This document shows, one piece after another, positions 18,901-28,984 of a stretch of 64,000 nucleotides of DNA (positions are counted from its first letter, which is position 1; every line of letters starts with the position of its first letter). This stretch comes from Vibrio rhodolitus (GTDB lineage Bacteria > Pseudomonadota > Gammaproteobacteria > Enterobacterales > Vibrionaceae), in NCBI RefSeq assembly GCF_003350325.1, contig NZ_QLYZ01000019.1, forward strand, positions 1 through 64,000, given 5' to 3'. A program made the position numbers and the translations under genes. The notes below the pieces were generated by a model that ran no database searches, was not told the DNA's origin, and was given only the letters and a program-made list of their open reading frames with translations.

Positions 18901-18929
18901 ATGGGGGGCTGGGTTAACCATCCCCCCAT
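18901..18929 (+). other. Very stable hairpin between infB and rbfA
   Basis: ATGGGGGG (18901-18908) pairs perfectly with CCCCCCAT (18922-18929); the loop itself contains the palindrome GGTTAACC. Only a TTCTTTCT tract follows, so it is more likely an mRNA processing or stabilising element, or a weak attenuator, than a full terminator. rbfA begins 24 bases later. Confidence 0.75.
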
Positions 18930-18952
18930 TCTTTCTATATAAGAGAAGAATT

Positions 18953-19348
18953 ATGTCAAAAGAATTTAGCCGCACGCAGCGCGTAGCACAGCAGCTGCAA
19001 AAAGAACTCGCAATGATCCTTCAACGCGAAGTTCGTGATTCTCGTCTAGGTATGGTAACCATCTCAGACGTAGAAGTATCTCGTGACCTTGCTTACGCGA
19101 AAGTATTTGTTACTTTCCTATGCGTGGGTGAGCAAACGCCTGAATCATGTCTTGCTGCACTGCGCGAGCATGAAGTTCACATCCGCATGATGCTAGGTAA
19201 GCGTATTCGTCTACGTCTTACTCCTGAAATCCGTTTCCACTACGACAATACCCTAGTGGAAGGTATGCGCATGTCTAACCTTGTGACTGAAGTTGTAAGT
19301 AACGACAAGCAAAAGCAAAAAGATGCAGGTCGTGAGGACGAAGAGTAA
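18953..19348 (+). CDS. rbfA: 30S ribosome-binding factor A
   Basis: Cold-shock-associated 30S maturation factor with a KH-like fold that binds the 16S 5' helix region. The 131-residue protein starts [20 protein letters not shown] and has [19 protein letters not shown] near residues 83-101. An upstream open frame from 18887 runs through a GC hairpin and is not used; AAGAGAAG precedes 18953. Its stop overlaps the truB start by one base (TAATG), implying translational coupling. Confidence 0.95.
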   Translation: MSKEFSRTQRVAQQLQKELAMILQREVRDSRLGMVTISDVEVSRDLAYAKVFVTFLCVGEQTPESCLAALREHEVHIRMMLGKRIRLRLTPEIRFHYDNTLVEGMRMSNLVTEVVSNDKQKQKDAGREDEE

Positions 19349-20292
19349 TGGCTCGTCGTCGCAAAGGTCGTCCTATTGATGGCGTGATCCTACTGGATAA
19401 GCCAACCGGTATTTCATCAAACGATGCGCTACAAAAAGTAAAGCGTATCTACTTTGCAGAAAAAGCGGGTCATACTGGCGCTCTAGATCCTTTAGCAACT
19501 GGCATGCTGCCAATTTGCCTAGGTGAAGCGACCAAGTTCTCTCAGTTCCTACTGGACTCAGATAAACGCTACCGCGTGATTGCAAAACTAGGTGAGCGCA
19601 CGGATACGTCAGACTCTGATGGTGAAGTGGTTGAAACTCGCCCAGTCGACGTGGATCTGGCTAAGCTAGAAGCGTGCATCGACAAGTTCCGTGGTGAATC
19701 TGATCAAGTCCCATCAATGTTCTCAGCGCTTAAGTACCAAGGTAAGCCTTTGTACGAATACGCACGTAAAGGCATTGAAGTACCGCGTGAATCGCGCAAG
19801 ATCACCGTCTACGAAATCGTACTGCATCGCTTTGAAGGCGATGAAGTTGAGATGGAAGTACACTGCTCGAAAGGCACTTACATCCGTACTATCGTTGATG
19901 ATCTTGGTGAGATGCTGGGCTGCGGTGCTCACGTGACTATGCTGCGCCGTACCGGTGTTGCGAAGTACCCATACGAACGTATGGTAACGCTAGAGCAGTT
20001 GAATGAATTGCTTGAGCAAGCACACCGTGAAGAGGTTGCGCCGCGCGATTTACTTGATCCGCTGCTGCTACCGATGGATACCGCAGTCGAAGACCTACCA
20101 GAAGTGAACATGAATGCCGAGTTAACTGATTTGGTTCAACATGGTATGCCAGTACAAGTGGCGGGTTCTCCTGCAGAAGGTACGGTTCGTATGACCAGTG
20201 GTGAAGAAAAGCTCTTTATCGGTGTTGCGCAAATTGATGACAATGGTCGCGTCGCTCCGAAACGCTTAGTTGTGTTCCGCGAGCAAGAGTAA
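19348..20292 (+). CDS. truB: tRNA pseudouridine-55 synthase TruB
   Basis: Makes pseudouridine at position 55 of the T-loop of most tRNAs. The 314-residue protein has the family signature [15 protein letters not shown] with the catalytic Asp at 47, and a C-terminal PUA-like region (about 245-314). It is coupled to rbfA. In most gammaproteobacteria rpsO and pnp follow; here a strong terminator and the oppositely oriented tolC follow instead. Confidence 0.96.
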   Translation: MARRRKGRPIDGVILLDKPTGISSNDALQKVKRIYFAEKAGHTGALDPLATGMLPICLGEATKFSQFLLDSDKRYRVIAKLGERTDTSDSDGEVVETRPVDVDLAKLEACIDKFRGESDQVPSMFSALKYQGKPLYEYARKGIEVPRESRKITVYEIVLHRFEGDEVEMEVHCSKGTYIRTIVDDLGEMLGCGAHVTMLRRTGVAKYPYERMVTLEQLNELLEQAHREEVAPRDLLDPLLLPMDTAVEDLPEVNMNAELTDLVQHGMPVQVAGSPAEGTVRMTSGEEKLFIGVAQIDDNGRVAPKRLVVFREQE

Positions 20293-20314
20293 TCATTGCC
20301 TCAAACGCAAGACG

Positions 20315-20347
20315 AAAAAAAACCTGCTCATTGAGCAGGTTTTTTTA
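20315..20347. terminator. Bidirectional terminator between truB and tolC
   Basis: Stem AAACCTGCTC/GAGCAGGTTT with an ATT loop and A- and T-runs on both sides. Serves both convergent genes. Confidence 0.9.
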
Positions 20348-20363
20348 TATCTAAAACAGCGAG

Positions 20364-21686
20364 TTACTTCGCGGCTTTTAGACCAGCGTTGATATCAAGG
20401 ATATCTTGTTCGCTTAGTGTACCTACCGCTTGGCGTAGGCTTAGCACACTTAAGATGTAGTTGTAACGAGCGTTAGATAGGCTCTTATTCGCATCGTATA
20501 GGCGACGAGTTGCGTCTAGCACGTCAACGATAGTACGTGTACCTACATCAAAACCAGCTTCAGTTGCCTCAAGTGCTGATTCAGCAGAAATCACCGTCTG
20601 TTCAAATGCGCGTAGCGCACCGATAGAAGCGCTGATATCGTTATTTGATGCGCGAACGTCTTTAACTACGCTACGGTAAGTTTTTTCTAAATCTTGGCTG
20701 GCTGCAACATAAGCGAATTCAGCTTGTTTGGTTGCTGAGGTAACCGCACCACCGGTATACAGAGGGACGTCAAGCTGTAAGCCTAAAGCTAGTGTGTCTG
20801 TTTCTGCATTATGGCTAGGCAAACCGTCGGTATCGCTATCCATATCTGATAGGGAATAACCGCCAGTAAGGTTTAGCGTTGGTAAATGACCAGAGCTAGC
20901 ATTTGAGATGTTGTCTTTAGCGATATCTTGAGAAATACGTGCCGATAATAGGCTTAGGTTCTTTTGTTGTGCTTCAGACAACAAAGCATCGATAGTTTGA
21001 GCTGTTTTGCTGGCAGAGAAACGCTTAGTATCAAGAACATCTAGGTTTGCGTGTTCTTGACCTGTAATTTCGCGTAGACCTTCGTAGCTGTTAACTAGAT
21101 CGTTCTCTGCTAAAACTTCATCTGCTAGTACTGCATCGTATTGAGCTTGTGCATCATGCACATCAGTAATCGCTGATAAACCCACTTCAAAACGCTGTTT
21201 AGTTTGCTCTAACTGACGACCAACTGCGGCTTTTTCTGCGCGAACAAAAACCAAATTATCTTGGGCACGTAGTACGTCGAAGTATGCTTGAGATACACGT
21301 AAGATAAGTCCTTGTTGGCTTGCTGCATAAGCTGCATCTGCCTGGCGAGCCGTTTTCTCAGCAGTATCAAGCGTGATCCAACTTGAGCGATTGTAAAGCT
21401 CTTGGGTAAAGTTTATACCAGCTCTCCAACCATCAGAATCAGTCTTGATGTTATTGTTTTCAGTACGACTAATGTCGTAACCAGCTGAAAGAGCTATTTT
21501 TGGTAGTAAGCTTGCGCGAGAAGAGTTGATCGCTTCAAATGCTCGATCTCGAGTAGCGGCTGCACTCAAAAGTGTTGGATCATTCTCTTTAGCTTGGTTG
21601 TAAATATCTGCCAGAGTATCAGCCCAAGCAGAAGTACTAAGGCCACCTAGCGCTGCACTGATAAATAATGGAAGCAGTTTTTTCAT
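20364..21686 (-). CDS. tolC: Outer-membrane efflux channel TolC
   Basis: Trimeric channel-tunnel used by RND/ABC efflux pumps and type I secretion. The 440-residue protein starts with the signal peptide MKKLLPLFISAALGGLSTSAWA and has the tandem duplicated outer-membrane efflux fold (about 25-215 and 235-425), including the IYNQAKENDPTLLSAAA opening and VLDATRRLYDANKSLSNARYNY near the C-terminus. It is divergent from nudF, the same neighbourhood as in E. coli and V. cholerae, sharing a 233-bp control region. Confidence 0.96.
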   Translation of the reverse strand: MKKLLPLFISAALGGLSTSAWADTLADIYNQAKENDPTLLSAAATRDRAFEAINSSRASLLPKIALSAGYDISRTENNNIKTDSDGWRAGINFTQELYNRSSWITLDTAEKTARQADAAYAASQQGLILRVSQAYFDVLRAQDNLVFVRAEKAAVGRQLEQTKQRFEVGLSAITDVHDAQAQYDAVLADEVLAENDLVNSYEGLREITGQEHANLDVLDTKRFSASKTAQTIDALLSEAQQKNLSLLSARISQDIAKDNISNASSGHLPTLNLTGGYSLSDMDSDTDGLPSHNAETDTLALGLQLDVPLYTGGAVTSATKQAEFAYVAASQDLEKTYRSVVKDVRASNNDISASIGALRAFEQTVISAESALEATEAGFDVGTRTIVDVLDATRRLYDANKSLSNARYNYILSVLSLRQAVGTLSEQDILDINAGLKAAK

Positions 21687-21919
21687 GGGTTCGATTCCTG
21701 CTAGATAAAATTATGGGTTTAGCTGTACAAGAGTTTAACTCAAATTGACGCTAATTCATTCTAAACTTTGCATTCTTTTACACATAATTGTCCGGCTGTG
21801 CAATAAAAAGCTGAGAAATTTAAATTTTAATAGAAGATTTGTACAAAAAGTTGAGCTGCGTCGATAGCACAACTCTAACTCTATAAGTAAACTATATGGT
21901 TCATTACCAGAGGTGCCAA

Positions 21920-22546
21920 ATGCAACAGTCGAATAATGATTCACCACAGTTTTCCACACATGATGTCGAAATAGTCTCAAAAGAGACCTTGTTCCAAGGT
22001 TTTTTTCGGATGGTGAAGTACCGTTTTAAACATAGACTGTTTAATGGTGGTTGGAGTGACGTGATCGAGCGAGAAATGTTCGAGCGTGGACACGCCGCCG
22101 CGTTACTGCCGTATGATCCTATAACCGATCGCGTGGTACTTGTTGAGCAAATTCGAGTTGGCGCGCTAGAACATGCGCAGCCTTGGCAGTTGGAAATTGT
22201 CGCGGGCATTATCGATACCAACGAGAGCGCCGAAGAGGTTGCACGCCGCGAAGCAATTGAAGAAGCGGGCATTACGATTGGCAAATTGGCAAAGGTTACC
22301 TCTTATTACCCATCTTCAGGGGGCTGTTCTGAACGACTGGATGTTTTCGTCGGTGAAGTGGATGCTTCAACCGCACATGGCGTTCATGGTTTAGACTATG
22401 AAGGTGAAGATATTCGTGTTCACGTGGTGAGCCGCGAACAAGCCTACCAATGGGTAGAGAATGGAAGATTTGAAAATGGGGCGTCAATCATTGCATTGCA
22501 GTGGTTACAGCTTAATTACCAACGTTTAAGAAAAGAATGGCAATAG
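21920..22546 (+). CDS. nudF: ADP-ribose pyrophosphatase (Nudix)
   Basis: Hydrolyses ADP-ribose to AMP and ribose-5-phosphate. The 208-residue protein has a perfect Nudix box at 96-118: G96, E102, R110-E111, E114-E115 and G117. The start at 21920 (MQQSNNDSP) is preceded by AGAGGTG; an ATG eight codons upstream lacks such a site. Its last 10 bases overlap the next gene. First gene of nudF-DUF1249-cpdA-yqiA. Confidence 0.94.
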   Translation: MQQSNNDSPQFSTHDVEIVSKETLFQGFFRMVKYRFKHRLFNGGWSDVIEREMFERGHAAALLPYDPITDRVVLVEQIRVGALEHAQPWQLEIVAGIIDTNESAEEVARREAIEEAGITIGKLAKVTSYYPSSGGCSERLDVFVGEVDASTAHGVHGLDYEGEDIRVHVVSREQAYQWVENGRFENGASIIALQWLQLNYQRLRKEWQ

Positions 22547-22977
22547 CAGCAAACAGAAAACCGTATCACGTTGATTTGGCTGAACTGATGCGAGTGTATG
22601 AGACTAACTACGCCAAATTGAACGCTTTGTTGCCAACGCAACCAAGTGTCGGTGATGTGCGCTGTTATCAAGCTGCCAGTATGTCGTACCAAATACAAGT
22701 GGGCGAAGTCACAAAGTACACAACTTTGGTCGATATTTGTCAAAGCGATGACGTTCCAATATTTCCATTGCCGAAAATGTCTGTCAGGCTTTATCACGAT
22801 GCTCGAGTAGCAGAAGTGTGTAGCAGTGAATACTTAAATCGAGTAAAAGCTCGATACGATTATCCGAATGACAAAATGGTTCAAAAAGACGAAAAAGCAC
22901 AATTGAACCGTTTTCTAGGTGACTGGCTGTCGTTTTGTTTACGACATGGAATCAGCCGCACACCGCTGAATATTTAG
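22537..22977 (+). CDS. DUF1249 family protein (YqiB-like)
   Basis: 146-residue cytoplasmic protein with no known function. It starts MAIAANRKPYHVDLAELMRV and has the conserved YETNYAKL and RLYHDARVAEV segments of the DUF1249/YqiB family, always found between nudF and cpdA in this group. It overlaps nudF by 10 bases, so it is likely translated by coupling. No catalytic motif is evident. Confidence 0.88.
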   Translation: MAIAANRKPYHVDLAELMRVYETNYAKLNALLPTQPSVGDVRCYQAASMSYQIQVGEVTKYTTLVDICQSDDVPIFPLPKMSVRLYHDARVAEVCSSEYLNRVKARYDYPNDKMVQKDEKAQLNRFLGDWLSFCLRHGISRTPLNI

Positions 22978-22986
22978 GTTTTAACT

Positions 22987-23808
22987 TTGAAAGTAACGTC
23001 GAACACCACAGTGAAAGACACAATTAAGCTACTACAAATTACCGATACTCATCTGTTTGAAGCGGAAGATGGCAGCCTGCTCAGCGTTTGTACTAATGAT
23101 AGTTTTAACGCTGTGGTTGATGCTGTACAGCAAGAAGCGTTTGAATTTGAAGCTATTCTAGCGACTGGTGACATCTCTCAGGATCATACTGACGTCTCCT
23201 ATCAACGCTTCGCCGACGGGATCAAACCGCTACAAAAACCATGTTATTGGTTACCGGGCAATCACGATTACAAACCAAGTATGAGTACGATACTGCCGTC
23301 TGAGCAAATCGTTCAGGTCGAGCATGAGTTGCTTGGCAAGCATTGGCAAATGATCTTGCTCGATTCGCAAGTCGAGGGCGTGCCGCATGGTCGCCTTAGC
23401 CAACAGCAGTTAGACCTACTTGAGACAAAACTCGCGGAGTACCCTGAGCGCCATTCATTAGTCTTGCTCCACCACCATTCATTATTGGTAGGCAGTGCGT
23501 GGCTAGATCAGCATACGCTTAAAGACGCTGAGCAGTTTTGGCAAGTTGTTGAGCGTCACAGCAACGTCCGCGCGATCCTCTGCGGTCACGTACATCAAGA
23601 TATGCACAAAGTGCATCATGGCGCCTCGGTGATTGCCACGCCATCAACTTGTGTTCAGTTTAAACCGAACAGCGATGATTTTGCCTTAGATACCTGTTCT
23701 CCTGGTTGGCGTGAACTGGAACTGCATGCCGATGGTAGTTTTGATACCCGAGTGAAACGCTTAGAAGAAGGCTTATTTTCCCCAAACTTTGACTCCAACG
23801 GTTACTAA
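22987..23808 (+). CDS. cpdA: 3',5'-cyclic AMP phosphodiesterase CpdA
   Basis: Class III calcineurin-like phosphodiesterase that lowers cAMP, so it tunes CRP signalling. The 273-residue protein has all metal-binding motifs: DTH at 20-22, GD at 61-62, GNHD at 91-94, and the later LLHHH and CGHVHQD stretches, plus ATPSTCVQFKP. No ATG exists near the front; TTG 22987 (MKVTSNTTV...) or GTG 23011 (MKDTIKLL...) must be used, and the former is taken because it begins 10 bases after the previous stop and has TAGG upstream. Start is uncertain by eight codons. Confidence 0.93.
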   Translation: MKVTSNTTVKDTIKLLQITDTHLFEAEDGSLLSVCTNDSFNAVVDAVQQEAFEFEAILATGDISQDHTDVSYQRFADGIKPLQKPCYWLPGNHDYKPSMSTILPSEQIVQVEHELLGKHWQMILLDSQVEGVPHGRLSQQQLDLLETKLAEYPERHSLVLLHHHSLLVGSAWLDQHTLKDAEQFWQVVERHSNVRAILCGHVHQDMHKVHHGASVIATPSTCVQFKPNSDDFALDTCSPGWRELELHADGSFDTRVKRLEEGLFSPNFDSNGY

Positions 23809-23881
23809 TCCGTTGGGGGTTGCCCCAATTTTGTATCACAATGATTTGCGTTGACGATACCAATAGTCAGAGAGTACCCCT

Positions 23882-24463
23882 ATGAAACCCTCTTTATTGT
23901 TGTATATTCACGGATTCAACAGCTCTCCGTTGTCGCATAAAGCTAATGTGATGAAAGAGTACTGTGCTCAGCATCGCACTGATATCAAAGTCGTGGTACC
24001 GCAATTACCTTGTTTTCCTGAGCAAGCAGCGCAGTGTTTATTGGACATGGTTGAGCAGTATCGCAATGATTATCAGATCGGCTTGGTTGGGAGCTCATTA
24101 GGCGGCTATATGTCGACTTGGCTCAACAGTCAGTTTGGCTTTAAAGCGGTGGTCGTCAACCCTGCAGTTAAGCCCTATGAACTCTTGCTTGATTATTTGG
24201 GCGAACAAGAAAACCCGTATACCCACGAGCGCTATATACTAGAGCCTCATCATATTGATGAGTTGAAAGCCCTCGATGTGGCAGAATTAAGCAACCCGAG
24301 TGACTTTTGGTTGTTGCAGCAAACCGAAGATGAAGTGCTTGATTATCGCCAAGCGGTAGAGAAGTTCGCGCAGTCGAAACAGACGGTAGAACCAGGTGGT
24401 GATCATAGCTTTGTTGACTTTGAAAGATACCCGCAACAGATTATCGAGTTTTTAGCTCTATAA
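23882..24463 (+). CDS. yqiA: YqiA/YcfP-family alpha/beta-hydrolase esterase
   Basis: 193-residue cytoplasmic hydrolase of the UPF0227/YqiA family. The oxyanion strand YIHGFNSSP is at 8-16, the nucleophile elbow GSSLG has Ser at 72, and the triad His lies in GGDHSF near 178. E. coli YqiA has esterase activity on short acyl substrates; the natural substrate is unknown. It lies between cpdA and parE as in E. coli. Confidence 0.9.
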   Translation: MKPSLLLYIHGFNSSPLSHKANVMKEYCAQHRTDIKVVVPQLPCFPEQAAQCLLDMVEQYRNDYQIGLVGSSLGGYMSTWLNSQFGFKAVVVNPAVKPYELLLDYLGEQENPYTHERYILEPHHIDELKALDVAELSNPSDFWLLQQTEDEVLDYRQAVEKFAQSKQTVEPGGDHSFVDFERYPQQIIEFLAL

Positions 24464-24719
24464 TTTGTCTGATGAATTTTCCCTTAGTGACTTGTTCAAA
24501 AAATTGCCATTCATTGAGGGAAGAGTCATAAATTTACTCGTTACTTACGTATCTCGCTTGACATGAACAGGTCTCTTCCAGACTATGTTCACCCTATACT
24601 ATTGCAGTTTAAATGCGCTGAAGTATTCAGCAATTGTCGCTAGTTATTGCGACATCGTTGGTGTTTAACCGCCGCCCTGCAAAGTAACCAATTCAATTTC
24701 CATAACGAATTTCCGTATT
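24464..24719. other. parE upstream region
   Basis: 256 bases without an ORF. TTGACA occurs at 24558-24563 and TATACT at 24595-24600, but their spacing (31) does not fit a single sigma70 promoter, so the parE start site cannot be fixed. No stable terminator is visible after yqiA. Confidence 0.4.
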
Positions 24720-26600
24720 ATGACTGAACAATATAATGCTGGAGCCATTGAGGTTCTTAATGGCTTGGAGCCAGTACGTCGCCGACCAGGGATGTATACG
24801 GATACAGCGCGCCCAAACCACTTGGGTCAAGAAGTCATCGACAACAGTGTCGATGAAGCGCTTGCCGGACATGCCTCTAAGGTACAAGTGATTCTGCATG
24901 CAGACCAGTCTCTAGAAGTCATCGATGATGGCCGTGGTATGCCTGTTGATATCCACCCTGAAGAAAAAGTTTCAGGCGTAGAACTTATCCTTTGTAAACT
25001 TCACGCTGGTGGTAAGTTCTCTAATAAGAACTACCAATTCTCAGGTGGTCTACACGGGGTAGGTATCTCGGTAGTAAACGCACTGTCAAAGCGTGTTGAA
25101 GTTACGGTAAGACGTGATGGTCAAGTTTACGAAATCGCGTTTGAGCACGGTGATAAAGTATCAGACCTAACGGTAACCGGTACTTGTGGTCGTCGTAATC
25201 GCGGTACCAGCGTACATTTCTGGCCAGATGCTAAGTACTTTGACTCAGCGAATTTCTCGGTAACCCGTTTGGTTAACAACCTACGTGCTAAAGCGGTACT
25301 GTGTCCGGGGCTAGAGATCACCTTCACTGATAAAGTGAACGGAAACGACTATCAGTGGTACTACGAAGATGGTCTTAAAGACTATCTTGCTGAAGGGGTA
25401 AAAGGTTACACCCTGCTGCCTGAAGAGCCATTTACAGGCGAATTCTCGGCGGAAACCGAAGCGGCTAACTGGGCGGTAATTTGGCAGCCAGAAGGCGGCG
25501 AAATGATCACCGAGAGTTATGTAAACCTGATCCCGACAGCCCAAGGTGGTACCCACGTTAACGGTCTGCGCCAAGGCTTGTTGGATGCAATGCGAGAGTT
25601 CTGTGAATTCCGCAACTTGCTACCACGTGGCGTGAAGTTGACTGGTGATGACGTCTTTGACCGCTGTTCATACGTACTGTCAGTCAAGATGCAAGATCCG
25701 CAATTTGCCGGTCAAACCAAAGAGCGTCTTTCTTCGCGCCAAACCGCTGCGTTTGTCTCGGGTGTGGTTAAAGATGTCTTTAGCTTATGGCTAAATGAGA
25801 AACCGCAGTTGGCTGAACAACTGGCAGAAGTGTGTATTGCTAATGCCCATCGTCGTATGCGCGCCAGCAAAAAAGTGGTACGTAAGAAAGTGGCTTCAGG
25901 CCCTGCGTTGCCAGGCAAGCTAACAGACTGTTCAGTACAAGACTTAAATCGCACCGAAATCTTCTTTGTGGAAGGGGACTCGGCGGGCGGTTCGGCGAAG
26001 CAAGCGCGCGATCGTGAGTTCCAAGCGGTGATGCCACTGCGCGGTAAGATCCTCAATACTTGGGAAGTCTCTGCCGATCAGGTACTCGCTTCACAAGAAG
26101 TGCACGATATCTCAGTTGCTTTGGGTATCGACCCAGACAGCGACAACCTAGAGAGCCTACGTTACGGTAAAATCTGTATCCTAGCCGATGCGGACTCGGA
26201 CGGTCTACATATCGCTACGCTACTGTGTGCGCTGTTTACTCGTCACTTCCGAGCTCTAGTTGAAGCTGGTCATATCTATGTAGCGATGCCACCTCTATAT
26301 CGTATCGATTGCGGTAAAGAAGTCTTCTATGCCCTTGATGACGATGAGAAAGAAGGCGTGTTGGAGCGTCTATCGAAGAAGAAAGCCAAGATCAACGTAC
26401 AGCGATTCAAAGGTCTAGGTGAGATGAACCCACTGCAATTGCGTGAAACGACCATGGATCCTAACACTCGTCGCTTGGTTCAGCTGACTATCGATGATAG
26501 TGACGCGACCATGGAGATGATGGATATGCTGCTTGGTAAGAAGCGTGCAGATGATCGTCGCGCATGGCTTCAAAACAACGGCGATATGGCAGAGGTTTAA
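24720..26600 (+). CDS. parE: DNA topoisomerase IV subunit B
   Basis: ATPase subunit of topoisomerase IV, which decatenates replicated chromosomes. The 626-residue protein has the GHKL ATPase domain (1-220, with DNSVDEALAGHA and GGLHGVGISVVNA), transducer domain, TOPRIM domain with EGDSAGG near residue 415 and DADSDGLHI downstream, and the B-type C-terminus GLGEMNPLQLRETTM. parC follows after 3 bases, forming one transcription unit. Confidence 0.97.
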   Translation: MTEQYNAGAIEVLNGLEPVRRRPGMYTDTARPNHLGQEVIDNSVDEALAGHASKVQVILHADQSLEVIDDGRGMPVDIHPEEKVSGVELILCKLHAGGKFSNKNYQFSGGLHGVGISVVNALSKRVEVTVRRDGQVYEIAFEHGDKVSDLTVTGTCGRRNRGTSVHFWPDAKYFDSANFSVTRLVNNLRAKAVLCPGLEITFTDKVNGNDYQWYYEDGLKDYLAEGVKGYTLLPEEPFTGEFSAETEAANWAVIWQPEGGEMITESYVNLIPTAQGGTHVNGLRQGLLDAMREFCEFRNLLPRGVKLTGDDVFDRCSYVLSVKMQDPQFAGQTKERLSSRQTAAFVSGVVKDVFSLWLNEKPQLAEQLAEVCIANAHRRMRASKKVVRKKVASGPALPGKLTDCSVQDLNRTEIFFVEGDSAGGSAKQARDREFQAVMPLRGKILNTWEVSADQVLASQEVHDISVALGIDPDSDNLESLRYGKICILADADSDGLHIATLLCALFTRHFRALVEAGHIYVAMPPLYRIDCGKEVFYALDDDEKEGVLERLSKKKAKINVQRFKGLGEMNPLQLRETTMDPNTRRLVQLTIDDSDATMEMMDMLLGKKRADDRRAWLQNNGDMAEV

Positions 26601-26603
26601 CGG

Positions 26604-28883
26604 ATGTCTACAGAAATCACTTATGATGGCGTTGAACAGTTGCCGATGCGCAAGTTCACTGAAGACGCTTATCTAAACTACTCGATGTACGTAATCATGG
26701 ACCGTGCGTTGCCATACATTGGCGACGGCTTAAAACCGGTTCAACGTCGTATTATCTACGCGATGTCGGAGCTTGGTCTTTCGGCATCAGCAAAATACAA
26801 AAAGTCAGCACGTACCGTTGGTGACGTGCTGGGTAAATACCACCCGCACGGTGACTCTGCTTGTTATGAAGCAATGGTATTGATGGCTCAGCCGTTCTCT
26901 TACCGCTATCCACTGGTAGATGGTCAAGGTAACTGGGGTGCGCCAGATGATCCGAAATCATTCGCGGCAATGCGTTATACCGAAGCTAAACTGTCTAAGT
27001 TTGCCGAAGTACTGCTAGGTGAGTTGGGTCAAGGCACGGTGGAGTGGCAACCAAACTTTGATGGCACAATGAAAGAGCCGCAAATGTTGCCAGCACGTCT
27101 GCCGCATATCCTGCTTAACGGCGTAACGGGTATCGCAGTTGGTATGGCGACTGACATTCCACCTCATAACGTACGTGAAGTGGCAGAAGCAACAATTCAC
27201 ATGATCGACAACCCGAAAGCGGAGTTGGCGGATGTGATGCAATTTGTGAAAGGTCCGGATTACCCAACAGAAGCGGAAATCACTTCGCCTCAAGCGGAAA
27301 TCGAAAAAATTTACCGCACAGGTCGCGGCAGCATCAAGATGCGTGCAGTGTGGCACAAAGAGGGCTCTGATATTGTTATCACCGCTCTGCCACACCAAAC
27401 GTCAGGTGCAAAACTGCTTGAGCAGATCGCCAACCAGATGCGTGCGAAGAAACTGCCAATGGTAGAAGACTTACGCGATGAATCGGATCACGAGAACCCA
27501 ACCCGTATCGTTGTGGTGCCGCGTTCAAACCGTGTTGATTGCGATCAGTTGATGAACCACCTGTTTGCTTCGACCGATTTGGAAAAGAGCTTCCGTGTTA
27601 ACTTGAACATGATCGGTTTAAACGATCGTCCACAAGTTAAAGGTCTTGTGCAAATTCTGTCTGAGTGGATTGAGTTCCGCCGTTCGACTGTGACGCGTCG
27701 TCTGCAATACCGTCTAGATAAAGTGCTAGCACGTCTGCACATCTTAGAAGGTTTGTTGGTTGCTTATCTCAACCTAGACGAAGTGATTGAAATCATCCGT
27801 ACCGAAGATGATCCAAAAGCTGTGCTGATGGCGCGCTTTGGCATCACGGATATTCAAGCTGACGCGATTCTTGATACCAAACTTCGTCATCTTGCCAAAC
27901 TGGAAGAGATGAAGATCCGTGGCGAACAAGACGAGCTAGAGAAAGAGCGTGAGAAGCTAGAACAGCTACTTGGTTCTGAGCGCCGTCTGAACACGCTGCT
28001 GAAAAAAGAGATCAAAGCGGACGCCGAGAAATACGGTGACGATCGTCGTTCTCCGCTGGTGGAACGTGCGGAAGCGAAAGCACTGACAGAGCGTGATTTG
28101 GTACCAAGTGAACCAATTACCGTTGTATTGTCAGAAAAAGGCTGGATCCGTCATGCGAAAGGGCACGACGTTGATGCCGAAGGCTTGAGTTACAAGTCGG
28201 GTGACCAATACCTCGCCCATGCTCGCGGTAAGAGCAATCAACAAGCGGTATTCTTGGGCAGTGATGGTCGTAGTTACTCGCTTGAGTCACACTCACTACC
28301 ATCGGCACGTAGTCAGGGTGAGCCGATCACTGGTCGCTTAAATGTTGCGGCTGGCACTTCAGTTCGCCAAGTGATCATGGGTGAAGAGGCTCAATTGTGG
28401 CTGATTGGCTCTGACGCTGGTTATGGCTTTGTGTGTAAAGGTAGCGAACTGTTGTCGAAAAACCGCAGTGGTAAAGCGCTGGTGACTCTGCCGCAAAACT
28501 CGCAAGTTATGACGCCGCAAACCATCAGTGATTTGGACAGTGATGAAATCTTAGCCATTACTAACCAAGGTCGTATGTTGCTATTCCCAATTAAGGAACT
28601 GCCACAACTTGGTAAAGGTAAGGGCAACAAGATCATCAATATTCCGGCAGCGAAAGCGAAAGAGCGTGAAGAAATTGTCTCGCATCTGATTTCAATTCCA
28701 AAAGATTGCTCAATTACCTTGTATGCAGGTAAACGCAAGTTAGGCTTGAAACCGTCAGATCTTGAAAACTTCCGTGGCGAGCGTGGTCGTCGTGGTGCTC
28801 TGTTGCCTCGTGGCTTACAGCGTGTTACGCGCATAGAGATTGACTCTGGCGATGAGCCGAGTGAAGAAAGCGCGAGCGAATAA
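26604..28883 (+). CDS. parC: DNA topoisomerase IV subunit A
   Basis: DNA-cutting subunit of topoisomerase IV. The 759-residue protein has the winged-helix region with catalytic Tyr125 (AAMRYTE), and a C-terminal beta-pinwheel domain (about 500-740). The quinolone-resistance region reads [13 protein letters not shown] with Ser85 and Glu89, the wild-type residues, so no classic parC resistance change is present. Translated right behind parE; ends at a strong terminator. Confidence 0.97.
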   Translation: MSTEITYDGVEQLPMRKFTEDAYLNYSMYVIMDRALPYIGDGLKPVQRRIIYAMSELGLSASAKYKKSARTVGDVLGKYHPHGDSACYEAMVLMAQPFSYRYPLVDGQGNWGAPDDPKSFAAMRYTEAKLSKFAEVLLGELGQGTVEWQPNFDGTMKEPQMLPARLPHILLNGVTGIAVGMATDIPPHNVREVAEATIHMIDNPKAELADVMQFVKGPDYPTEAEITSPQAEIEKIYRTGRGSIKMRAVWHKEGSDIVITALPHQTSGAKLLEQIANQMRAKKLPMVEDLRDESDHENPTRIVVVPRSNRVDCDQLMNHLFASTDLEKSFRVNLNMIGLNDRPQVKGLVQILSEWIEFRRSTVTRRLQYRLDKVLARLHILEGLLVAYLNLDEVIEIIRTEDDPKAVLMARFGITDIQADAILDTKLRHLAKLEEMKIRGEQDELEKEREKLEQLLGSERRLNTLLKKEIKADAEKYGDDRRSPLVERAEAKALTERDLVPSEPITVVLSEKGWIRHAKGHDVDAEGLSYKSGDQYLAHARGKSNQQAVFLGSDGRSYSLESHSLPSARSQGEPITGRLNVAAGTSVRQVIMGEEAQLWLIGSDAGYGFVCKGSELLSKNRSGKALVTLPQNSQVMTPQTISDLDSDEILAITNQGRMLLFPIKELPQLGKGKGNKIINIPAAKAKEREEIVSHLISIPKDCSITLYAGKRKLGLKPSDLENFRGERGRRGALLPRGLQRVTRIEIDSGDEPSEESASE

Positions 28884-28887
28884 GTAT

Positions 28888-28916
28888 AAAAAAACCAGCC
28901 TTAGGCTGGTTTTTTT
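28888..28916. terminator. Bidirectional terminator between parC and degS
   Basis: Stem AAAACCAGCC/GGCTGGTTTT with TTA loop, A-run before and T-run after. Confidence 0.9.
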
Positions 28917-28984
28917 ATCTGTTTAATGAGCTGAAGAAAGGTGACTTTTTACGCTCGTGGTCATCCAAGAAGCTATTTGCGAAA

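Noticed and set aside
26848..26874. Possible quinolone-resistance change in parC
   Set aside because: The region reads [10 protein letters not shown] with Ser85 and Glu89, the wild-type residues.
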